A DNA stretch of 64,000 nucleotides from Micropterus salmoides (Eukaryota > Chordata > Actinopteri > Centrarchiformes > Centrarchidae), in assembly GCF_014851395.1 (NCBI RefSeq), contig NW_024044459.1, positions 24,797,418-24,861,417 on the forward strand, in the 5' to 3' direction. Below the pieces are notes generated by a model. That model was not told the origin of the DNA. It searched no databases and saw nothing but the letters and a program-made list of their open reading frames with translations. The translations under genes and the position numbers were made by a program. Within the stretch, counting starts at the first letter, position 1; each line of letters starts with the position of its first letter. Positions 1-11,900 of the stretch are shown piece after piece.

Positions 1-165
1 TGAGTTCTCATCAAATGCAATTTGCTTCATTAGCGGGGATGTAGCGAATTTGTGATTGCCACTGCTCTGTCGGGCCATTTTCAAATATAAAGAAGCTGCA
101 GTATCTGGCTGCACAGTGTAGTGTTTTTCAGGTAATGCACTCTGTTCTCTTTTCATCCTTCTCAC
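1..165 (-). other. ap1b1 intron, window edge
   Basis: This is the sequence downstream of the donor at 165. No further ap1b1 exon is readable here. Confidence 0.8.
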
Positions 166-3100
166 CTGAGTTGAGATGGCAGTCTTTGATTTGAAACTGG
201 GACTCGTTGTCATTAGGAATGTCTTTCCATGTGGCGAGGAAGACCTGTCGCTCTGTGGATGAAGAGACACGATCACTGGATGAGTCCAAAGACAGAGCAC
301 AGACTGAAATGTACACAGTTTGAGAATAACAACAGGATTTTTGGTCAAAAGTAAACGTACACACTGCAGTGATTAAAAAAAGTCAAAGCAGCGTGTGAGT
401 GGACTGATTCTACACTAGATACAAGGTTTCCTGCTGCGGCTTCGGAGCATTAGCTTGCAGCCTCTTGCGGCAGTCCTGCTGCTAGCCCCGTTAGGAGGCT
501 CCTCGAGGAGAAATGCCAACACGTTTTCACAGAAAAACATACCAAACAGCAACACACACAAAAAAGGTACAATCTCGGAGCAACTGTGTAGCCCAGAGAG
601 GCGAACGAGTCCAGTCAGGCGGACAGACTCACACACATCTACATCACGAACTTCTTTACATGCTCACAATGTGCGCTCACTGAAAGACTGACATCTGGGT
701 ATGTCGTTGACGTCAGCAGGGTTCTGAAGCTTTTGAGTGAAGAGATTTAAGCTGAAAAACACTCACCCATCTTCCCATCCTCTACAAACAGCATGCTGAT
801 GGGGTACTGGCAGCTGAAGTAGAATACGTCAATGTTGTTCTTAACAGCCACCTGAGAGAGTGATTACATCCGGGGAAGGGGCAGAGGAGGACGACAGGAG
901 GAGAAACAAGAAGCAGTATATGGGTAATTACTTTTCAAGTGCCCTTGAAGGAAAGGCATTGCTGGTTTGTGTGCTGTTTACTGAACAAGAGGCTCAAGTC
1001 CTTTGGGCATCTCACTTTCTCACATAGGCTATAGTATTGCCTACAATATCATCAATGACATCCATGTTCTTTACTGGTCTCCCATCATAGTGTATCTGAC
1101 AGCAAGCATGAGGCTTATTCTTTTTGCCAACAAATTTTAGCAACAATCTTACCTACAGCTATATTTATCAAAACTAACTTTTTCTATAAACTGCCTTTAG
1201 AAAGTGCTTTACAAAAGGATAGAAATACTAATGAAAATATAAAAAGGAGATAAGAATAGCAGACAGTGGTTGAAAATAAAATACCAAAAATAAAAGATGA
1301 GAAAGATAAAAGACAAGACAGTGAAGTGAGAGAAAACAAAAATAGCACATAAGAGCAGGTCTTTATTTTCAAAAACAAAGAATCAATTTGTTAGCCTAAG
1401 CTCTCTCCTAAGCTCCCTCAGGCAGGGCCCGTTGACATTCTATGGGCCCTGGTGGCAAATGTACAAGACACTGAAACCCGAGAACAACTGTGGTATAAAG
1501 GAAGCACCCGAAGTAACAAGCGGTAGCCTGTGATATTGATCAGGCTGCTCAACAAAGAAGTGCTGAGAGAAGGACAGTGAGTTCGGTCAGAGAATAGCAG
1601 ATGAAGGACTTGTGAATAATTCATTAGGGCATCTTATTCCAGGGTGCAATGCAGGACTGCCAGTAAAGCGGCGAGTCATACACGAACAACACAGAGCTTC
1701 ATTCTGTATGTTTATAATAGAGCTCTTATAGTTTACAAAGTATAAGAGGAGGTCAGACACCACAACGCTACTGCACGATCACTTCAGGTCTTGTGTGTTG
1801 GACTGACTTAATCTACTAGACTAGTGGTTCCAAAAGGCCTCTCTTTTACACACAAAGACATTTTTGTGCTCCCCAATACTTTCATACCCTTTCTGAAGTA
1901 CCGTTCACATTCTGAGTGGCATTATGTGTCTTAAATGGTTCACATCCACAATGACCTTTGAAGCCAAGGCTTATAGCAAAGAACACTTCTGTGCCAGAAG
2001 TGAGTTCAGGGGTTAGGAGAAAGAATGGAAACATTTACTAATTGAATGAACATGTGTATTAACACGACTGATTCAAATAACAAACAATAACAAATTGTGC
2101 AAAGCAAACAAAAAAGTAAGTACATTTTATTTCCTGATATGTTTGGGATTGGAAGACCAGGGAAACTGTAAAACTGACATCTCGCATTAAATGTAATATT
2201 GTAGTCCTGTACTTGTTAGTGAAAATATATCGATTGTATTATTAATTAGTGCACGTATATATCAAAAGATCTCCAGTGCATTTCATTTTCATTTGCCCCC
2301 AGCCTCTCCACAAAATGCAATCCTGGAGTCGATCTAAGATGCTGCCGCAATTTCGGCCCAGTACTGGAGAAATTTAAGCCCTTTGAACCAAAGCTGAAAA
2401 CATAAGCCGATGGACAGAAAATGAATCAGCAACAACACTGATAATTGTTTGTGTCATTTTTAACTAAACTGTAACTTCAAAAATTATTTGGTTTCAGCAT
2501 TATATGCCTGTTTTCTAACAAAACAAGCTCTCTGAATTAGTCTGAAAATTGTCATGGATATTTTTAACTTCTTTTGACCATATACAATCGAGAAAATAAC
2601 TGACAAATGAATCTATAATGAAAACAATCCTTAGCTGCGCCAGCCTTAACTCAAGACCATCACAGTAACATCAGGCTAGGCTGCTTTTTGGAATTCCTTT
2701 ACTACCGAATAATCATACTGTATATGTCCATTCCTCTACATGCAAACCTGACAAAATCACTTTGACGTCTTTAAATTGAACTGCTGTCATTGCAGAACGG
2801 CATGAAACTTGCACCCAAAGTTGCTGATGCATCTCCCTGAAGTGTGCCGATATGTGATGAAAGAGTTCTATTGACTGTGGCGGTGTACAAGCGTCTACTG
2901 GTACTACACATCAGTAGAATAAAGAGCACCCAAAATAATTTTCCGGGACATTATCTTCCATCAAGACAAAAACAACTCAAAAGGCTCTTAAAATAAAATA
3001 TCTGAGAAACTGTCAAAACAGACTATAATACCCATCAAAGCAGCGCCCAGAGGCAGCAGAATAGAAAGGTTAGCAGAGCTACAGATGCCAGGAGAAACAA

Positions 3101-5907
3101 AAGAGCCATGTGCTGTGTGACCACTAATGACTGCCCACACCTTTATCATCCCCCTCGACACTCTTATCTTCTCTCTCCAGCTGCAAAGAGCACCCGTCCA
3201 CCATTCTGCTCAGTTAAAAGAACCACCTTGATCAAAACCCAAGCCAGCCACTGCCGCTCCTTTTATTTACAACTTATCACTAGTCACTCCCTTCAGAGAG
3301 CTGTTTTATGTTTTAATTCGGTTTCATTCACAGCACGGGAATTCAATAGTATAGCTGAATAACAGTGAGGACGCTTTACTAAATCGGTTAAGACACATGG
3401 CTATATTTTCAGAACTAAACTTACAGTCAAGTCCATGAACACATCAACCATGAAGCATTTTGATGTTTAGTTCTGTAAACTTGGGACAAAAAAAGATTAA
3501 TGACTACAAAGTTGAAATTCGGCCAACTTTAATTTTTTTTTGACAGATTAAATATGTACAATGTGTAAAAATTGAGACTACTCTCCAACTGTCAAATATA
3601 TGCTCCAAAAAATAGCTGGCAGCATATCACGCATCAGGTCATAACTGCCGCTAACTGCCGTCACCTAGCTCAGTTAGCTACGCAGCTAACTTAGCAGACC
3701 TATTAGCTGACTGAGTCCACAATGAGCACCAGAACCGAAGCAGGCAGAGTAGCTTCCCAGTGAACACGGCCTGACTGGGACCAAACACAGAAACACAGCC
3801 TGTGTGAGGTGATTTAAAGCGGGGGGAGAGGAGAGGTGTCAAGCAAGAGAGACATGAGAGAGGCAGCAACAGCACGTACAACCAGATTATTTTCACATAT
3901 AACTCCATGAATTGAGGGATTACTTCAACCAAACCAGAGCTGGTGATTGTTTAAAGCCCCTCCAGCCAGTTTTAACTGCCGTTTTTGGTGAACGTTCTTT
4001 CTCAAACAGAGAATGGGGAGGTGGTTAATTGTTGACAACCAAAAACTGTGTTCGCTAACGATATGCTGTGTTAACATCGCTACTCTGTAAAGTTTAGTAC
4101 ACTTTACTGTCGGGCAGGAGTAGCTATTACTTACCCATGATAGAAACTAATGTGCGAGTATCAGGTGTTATCAATCACACAGTCGATGGTCCTGTCACGC
4201 ACTGCACACGATAACTCCCACTACGTTTTATGGTGCGCTTACTTTACCACGGGGGTGTGGTGGGGGGCGCCTCCGACGATGCATTGGTAAAACGGCCGTC
4301 AGTAAAATGCATGTTGCAGACTGTGTTATAAGAGGGTGGCAGGTGAAAGTGCGACCTGTCATCTGTCCTCCAACACCGCACGCACAGATGCCATAATGAA
4401 CATACCTACCTGTAAGTTCTAAGTAAATGACATGATAAATTGGTTAGCTAGCTCACAACGATGTTCATCAGTTTGATGCTCTGACTTAATGAGGCGTGAC
4501 AGTTTTTTTTACGAGGCATGACAGTGTGCCTGCGCAAGCTTGGAGAATGACGTATGACTTATGGAATTACTATAGTCATACGTCACCATCCCAACAACTA
4601 AGCAACTTTTGCAAGCACAAAATTAAGCTATTTTTCAAAAGATATTTGGCGAACTCTGTGGGTAATCAATATTGTAAGGAAAATATGAAATATCATAGAA
4701 ATGTCAAAATACACTAGAGGGGGGCTTTAAAACAGCAGAAAGACTAACCATGATGTTACTGTCGATTTTGAATGAAGAGTGTTTAACCATGGCAATTAAT
4801 TTGGTGAAAGAGAGACACTTGGATTCATATATGTGAAAGAATATTTCCTTTTTTGACATTGTCTGAGTTCATTTTGTTTAATTTATCTTATCTTCTTTAA
4901 TTTAATTTAATTTATCAAACTAAAAAAAGCACCTCGAGTTACAAAGTGGTATTATGACACAGGACAGGCCGGGGCTAGCTCTGTTAGCAAGCTAACTTCC
5001 GTACATATCTCTTGCAGAAAAATGCACAAGATGTCTTTGACATAACGTCAGAACTGTTACTTCTTCACATTCTGTTGATAATTAGATCATTTTTGGAATA
5101 TTTTAAACTAAAATTTTGGCCATATCTTACACATCGCACGTTTAACTAAAGTAATGTCTCTTCTTACTGGCTGTGTTAGCAGCCATGTCTGTTTAGTGCT
5201 GTCACCATGTTTGATGCCCTGGGCACAGTTGAAAGCCACGTCAGCACAGTAAACTAGAGGCATCAGTGTCCTGATAAGGCCAGTGATAAAAAATTAAAAC
5301 AGTTGGTATCCATAACATTCTGCTTTTAGTCTGTACTTGATATTTGACAATCATTTTGTTAACAAGCGCTGTCACGAGTTCAATGCTCAGAAATTCAGTC
5401 CCAAGTCAGGATTTGTGGAAAATGGAAGGAGGAGGGAAAGAACTACTACTACTACTACTGCTGCTGCAGCAGTTCAACAGAAACAAAAACTACCACAGAC
5501 ACATTCAGTTCAGGGGAAATGAATACAGTGAAGGTGTTACCTGCAGGTTGCTGAGAGGCTCCATCTTCATGACAGGTCCCACAGTACTGAGGGGAAGAGC
5601 CACTTCAATACTCTGGTTTGGGTTAAGAGGGGTTAGAACCTGGAGTGGACCAGCTGGAGCCAGACCAAAGCTACAGAGGAACACAGAAGGTGGGAACAGT
5701 GTCACAAACTGTGAAAATATATACAAATCTCAGCACATTGCTTACCAAGTTAGATGGTTACCTGTTTCTGTTAAACTGGATGGCAAAATCAGTCATGACA
5801 CTCATAGCTTTATTACTGAGGGTCATCTCCATTTGGATGACCCCAGCACGGCGGGCAAAAGTGCCTGATATCTCCAGACCTTTGGCCTTCATGGCTGGAA
5901 GCCAAAT
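166..5907 (-). CDS. ap1b1: ap1b1 appendage (ear) exons, incomplete
   Basis: Four exons (5907-5762, 5670-5541, 851-767, 252-166) encode the N-terminal beta-sandwich and part of the platform subdomain of the ear, which binds accessory proteins and clathrin. Readable segments are [60 protein letters not shown], and [20 protein letters not shown]. The exon at 166 ends with donor AG|GTGAGA after HLNS. The remaining exons for the end of the ear are outside the window. A 4.7-kb intron separates 851 from 5541, much longer than the others. Confidence 0.94.
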
Positions 5908-8900
5908 CTGAACAGAGACAAGATCAGTTATATCATTAAGGATCCCGCCACAGCTTTTCATCATTCTATAGTAGGTCTCATCCCAGCTTATCAAGACTCA
6001 CAGTTTTAGGGGGGCTGTATGCTCCCATAGTCATACCAACGCCACCTCCGAGATCAAACAGGTCATCCAGTCCACCACTAACAGGGGCATTGAAAGAGGC
6101 TGGCATTACAGCTGGCGGAGCACCAAAAGCAGCGCCCATCTGTGGGTCACAAAGGAATACGTTACCCTAACACGTTCAGTGACACCCTTTATTAAGCAAT
6201 CAGAGACCAACAGAAATTCAGACAAAACTACTTACAGCAGGACTTCCTCCAAGGTCTCCGCCAAGCTGAGTGGAGAGGGGGCAACACAAAAAATTCAGGT
6301 TATCTATTGGTGCAATATTAAATAATATTCTGGAAGGTTTTGAAAATGATTGACAGAGGGGTGTGAGAGTCTAAGACATGTCTTTCTGTGATTAATGATA
6401 GCTATGGGGTTTACACTATTAACAAGTAACACTAGAAGGAGAGCAGTACGGGAGGATTTCTCTTCTTATTTAACTGACCTTTTACTGTCCATAAAAGGCC
6501 AGCTAGTGGCTATTGACATCCAATAGGTTTCACTCAAATGCTACTCACTAAATGTGTCTATTGGGATGATCAAAAGTTTAGGGGTATAGTGCACAAAAAT
6601 GGTGGTGCAAAATAAATAAATAAATAAATAAATAGTGATCCAACACTGTGACAAAGCTAAACTACTGTGTATAGAAGGAAACACTTATACATAAAATATG
6701 GATGAGATTTTCTAAAATCTCACTTAAAATGGAGTGGGAAACATAAACATTAAATAAAGTGCAAACGAGCACAGATGACTGCTGGGGAGGATTATTTAGA
6801 GGACACAGTGGTACAACAGGGGACAAGAGGGGGTTCTAGGCTGGTGCTGGCCTTTACTGGTCCAGCGTGGTCCCCTGGACCAACCTCAGTGGGGCTGTAA
6901 TCTGGGGGCGATGGGGACTGATGAGGGAGTTGAGGTGACTGAGGAGTGTCCGTCCGCAGGGGAATGGGCGGCTGATTGAAACATGGAACACATCATAGAG
7001 TCCAGAGATAAGAAAAGAAATGGACTCAAGGATTTAACAGCATGCTTACTGTAGATATCACCGTTATACAAGATGCTGAATGAAAATGTCAGACTGATGC
7101 ATGGGAATTACAGTAAAACAGCAGTGATTAAATGAATTCTCTAACAAGGCCTGACATGGTTTAAATGTTTTGCCCTCTCCCTCCTTGTATTTACCGGCTC
7201 AGACTCATCCCCCATCTGCAGGTGCAGCATTGAACAAAATAGGAAAACACACAGGAGTCAAGACAAAATAAAATAAAAAGCACCAAAAGGAAGAAAAATA
7301 CAAAGAAACATCACTGCCACTAAGCCACTGACATTAAGCCTTTTACTGAAATCAACTGAGATGTGCTATTAAGCCTTTCAGAGCAGCTTCACTAAAAAAA
7401 CTAAACAGCAGTGTGCAGAAGACCTACCAGGCTGTCCAGTCCTCCTCCAAGAAGGTCCATAGCACCCAACTGCATGCCAGAGGACGGGGGTGGTGTTGGT
7501 CCGGTGGTGGCGGGAGGTGTCAGGTCCAGATTAAGCAGATCTCCTAGGAGGTCTCCCTGAGATGGGATAACAGCAGGGGGTGCTTCAGAAAGTCCAGCAG
7601 CAGAACTTGTGTCTGGGCTCTCAACACTCTCCCCACTATAAGAAATAAAACAAGAATTCATTAATTTAGGTTATGCATGTTATGTCATTTATTTGATAAC
7701 TATTACTGTTAATACTTAAAATACACTCTAAGCCTAATTTGTCTTTTAAACTGCTGATATAACTACACCCAGTCCACTGAGAAAATTAACAAGTAGATGT
7801 GATGAGCTGTATTCAAAAGGCAGGAAGGAACAAAGAAGAACAGCTGCATAGCTTGATGCTGCTGGAAAGTACATTACTCAGTAGATTCAAAGGAAAGCAT
7901 AATGGCAGAGTCAAAAACCTAGGTCCACTTAGGTAAACAAACCCCTTTGGCTGCAGTGTTTAAAAAAAAAATGAAAAGTGCATGACTCACGATCCAGCAC
8001 TGCCAGGGAGTCTCTTGTGCTGAACACCGCGGCTGCCCTCAACAAAGGCACTGGGAGGCTTGTGGTAGACAGAGGCCAGAGTACCAATATGGCAGATGAG
8101 CTCCTCCAGCAGTGTGGGCTCAATCAGATCCGTCTCCTCAGAGATCAGGGGCTTCTCAGCCAGAACTACCTCCTTAGCAGCCACAGGGTCTGTGGAGAGC
8201 AGACGCCAGTAGATGTAACCGCGGTCCCGGAGGTCTGGGTTATCAGAGTCCTGCAGAAAGAGAAGGGAGCATGAGGAGGAAGGATTATTATTCATAGAGC
8301 TTGTTTAATAAATACTTAATGTTAAGCCTCTTTTCCGTCTTGGCCCATGATATGAGAGACTGAGCAGTGATTCAAAGATATCAAAAAGTCAGCCTTAGTA
8401 GTGCTAGGACATTTTAATACTGTGGAAAAACAAGCTCAGGGTTTAAATAAGCTTTAAAAACAACTAAATGAATGTATGCATTAAAATATAAACAAAATGC
8501 AAACAAAACATGGCTCTCAATTTGAATTAAATTAATAAAAAAAATGTTGTTTTGGGGCCCATTTTCTCCAAATTGTTGCTTTGTGCCTGCCTAATGTGTT
8601 GTTACACACATACAGGTACCAGTTTACTGCTGTTGTTAAATCTATAGAAAATAATGCAACACAACAGTAGTCCTGTAATAAATTCAATAGACATGTCTAT
8701 TGACTGCATTAGACTGCAACATAATGGAGGTGTTTCTGGTACTTCATAAATGATGGAGGACAAAAGAAAGATGCACCAACTCATTCTTTCCATGATGATA
8801 ATATTTCTACTCTAAAATAAATAAAGATAATAGAAATACATGCACAGTTTATACATACAATGGGCACAGATGCTAAAGCTAGCTTCTGATCTGTTTTAGG

Positions 8901-11900
8901 ATAATACTACAAATAGGTAGATCTTTATTTAGGTACATTTTGATACATCTGATGTTGATATAATGTGGGCTTAAATAATATTACATAGAAATGTCTAAGA
9001 ATGTTTGTTTTAAATTTTAAAAATCAACTTGCTACCTAAAACCATTAAAACACAGCAGAGTAAGCTCAAACTGCTGCAGTCATTACTGAGGGAAGTGCAA
9101 GGCTCCAATTCTCCAGTGTCCCAAGAATTATAAAGTAACAGAGAACTCCTTGGAAAAGATACAAACATTAGAGTTCTGGAGCAATGTCAAAAGCCATGTC
9201 TGATGAGAACAATTTACACAAACTAGGAGGAGGAAGACATGGATTGTGAGTTCAGAGTAGTAGACAGCATAGGGAGGATTGTCAGACATCTGTAGACAGA
9301 GATGACGACAGGAACATAAAATGTATGTGTCGAACTATGTGTTGTTTTGTTTCCCTCCTCACCTGTGTGGCAAGGCTCAGCACCTGCTGCACTAGCTCCT
9401 GGGTCTCAGTGGGCTTTTTCAGGAACAACTTGACAATTGCCGTCAGTAGCTGCAGCTGCACCTAGACGACAGTCACCACATACAGGATGTGACAGCTGCT
9501 CACATACTACTTTAAATACAGCGACTGTAAAGTAAAACTTTCATACAGTAACAAGGTGCAGCTTAACAAATATCTTCTAACAATGACCTGTACTGATGCA
9601 CAGTAAACACATAACAAACAAACATGTTTAAACTTCTTTTACTTTTCACGGCTCCAGTTTCCCATGGATGACCCACCCTGCTAAACAGTATTTAGTCCAA
9701 CTATTGGTTGAATTTGTTGTTACCAAACACTTTTCAGAGTGAAGGCTAGCTTCTCTACAACATGTGTCTGAGCCAGATACAGAAAGCGTTACTGTAGTAT
9801 TTTTGCTTAAGCACGATGAATCATTTCTCTCAGTTTCCACAGATTTTGTCAGTTAAAAGACCAGTTCTGTCATACTTCTCAATTTGCATATGGGATGTTA
9901 CCTCCATTTTTAGTGCTGTGTTGCAGCTTTAATTATTTCCAACTATAGAAACCAAATTATTCTACTTAGAGCCAGTACTACAAATAAGTGGTGCCAAATG
10001 GAATTCATATTTTTTAAATAACAACCTCTCTGCACTCTCCTAAACACACCTGAGTGCTTTCATCATGGAAACCCTCCAAAAAGCTCTCCAGCAGCTCATC
10101 AGCGTTGTCAATGCGCTCAGCATACTCTCCCACAATCCAGATCATGGCAGCACGTGCCTCCGGCTCATCCAGGGAGTCCAGGTTTTCACACAGAGTGGCA
10201 ATCACACTCTCATACCTGGAAACAGTCACACAAAACAACGTTACATGCACTCAAATGTTTTCAGGAGAGACAAAACAAATTAACACAGGCAAGGTCCTAT
10301 AATTTACATAAAAGTGCATTGATCAATCAAGCTGACAGATAAACAGCCGCCATATCACCTTATAAAACAAGGTAGCAAACAACTACCTGATTTCACACCC
10401 TGCACACAGACACACACAGAGCAACATGAACATTACTTTGGAGTAATGTGTTCTGGCAGCCTGACAAATTTAAATCCAATTTTCACCATCCTTTTAGATT
10501 TTTTGTTTGGGTCTTTCGCTGGCTAAATGCCCAATCAGTAAATGTTTTCTGAAATAGTTAATGAATTCCTGTGGTTGAGGCATGTCTGATCTGCATAAAA
10601 TGCTTGATAATAAACAATCCCATTTGCATAATGATTTCATTACAAGATATGACAAGGCAGAAATAGTTAGTCAATGTCTAATTAATAGAAAAGGCAATGG
10701 AAAAGTCTGAGTAGGTAGTGACTCATACAGCTCAAGGCTAGGGCCGTGCCGAGCTGGGAGCTTTGCAAAGCTGCTCCCTTAGAGACCCACGACACCACGG
10801 TGATGACGCCATGGTGAAGTTGCGCTCCAGCCAAATCTGCCTGACCTTTGACCCGATGCAATCAAGCCAAGGTGTTAAGTGCTGCCAACTACAAACACTC
10901 TCTGTGTTACGGAGGACATTTTTTTTTGTCTGAAAGCTCTCTTGCATGTCTTTTGGGATAAATGCCAATCTGAAAACACATTTTGGCTGTGTTATGAGCT
11001 TTCACTCTGCCTGGTTAAAGACCAAGAGAAAATAATCCGAGGGTCAGTGAAGTGAAACAGTCCAAGTTCCCAGTCCTGATGAATGTATCACACATAAAGT
11101 AAAGCACAGACTCCTCACTCTGCATTCCTCAACCGTTAAGGCTGAATCTGAATAATGAACCTACTTGTTGGGGTACTTGCGGAAGATGTCCTTGATGACC
11201 ACAATGGCCTCCTGCACCACATAGTTGACCTTGGTCTGGATGAGGTCTAGCAGTGTGCTGACACAGCGCTCCGCTGATTGCTAATGAATGCAGAGAAGAA
11301 GAAAAATTGTGTCATGATTGGCCTGCAGATTAAAAACAGTATAGACAAAAGCATATAAAATGTGTGCATCAAAAATTAAATATTCCTCTTTAGTTTCCTC
11401 TATGTAAATTACTTGAGTGGCTTTATATATTTAAGTTGAGTCTTAAATAGCCAACAGTAAACAGTCCTGTGATCCTTTTATGCATGTTCTATTAAAATAT
11501 AAGAAAAATGTTACGTACTGTATTACTCTTACATGTCCATGGACACCAAAACAAACAGTATTAACTTGTTAAAGGAATTAACACACAGCACTGTCATGTT
11601 GAAAGAGCTTTTCTTGTGTTCATTATTAAAGCACTACAACATGCACCAGTCACATGCCTGACTGGTGGCCTTTAATCTTTTACGGTGTTGTGATCTGATC
11701 GATCTACTACAAGTAAATAACAACAATCATATAAAGAAATGCTTTGTCCTTGAACTACATAGATGTCACGAGGATTTGGCCAACAAAGCATCTACCGACA
11801 GTTTGACCTTCTCCACCGACCTCTACTTTGATGGCACAGCGGCCAATGGCTCTGACCGCTTTACGCACAAAGTCCACATCCACCTCAGTGGCGTACTCCT

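Larger units (their letters stand above)
852..5540 (-). other. ap1b1 long intron, 4.7 kb
   Basis: The largest ap1b1 intron has no coding exon that I can support. It contains the TTAA-flanked inverted-repeat element at 3955-4726, a small perfect inverted repeat GTTAGCT/AGCTAAC at 3673-3690, a probable second MITE remnant ending near 5147, and an (ACT)6 tract at 5442-5459. Confidence 0.75.
6266..7194 (-). other. ap1b1 hinge intron, 929 bp
   Basis: The intron lies between the two hinge microexons. It contains an (AAAT)n tract at 6610-6634 and the candidate cassette exon at 6858-6971. Nothing else was recognised. Confidence 0.7.

Noticed and set aside
455..691. Plus-strand open frame with a leader-like start ([15 protein letters not shown])
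   Set aside because: The first codon is TTG, not ATG. It is antisense to an ap1b1 intron, with no similarity or splice support.
5344..5868. 174-codon plus-strand open frame
   Set aside because: It is the complement of ap1b1 ear exons and their intron; it includes an (ACT)n run and has no family match.
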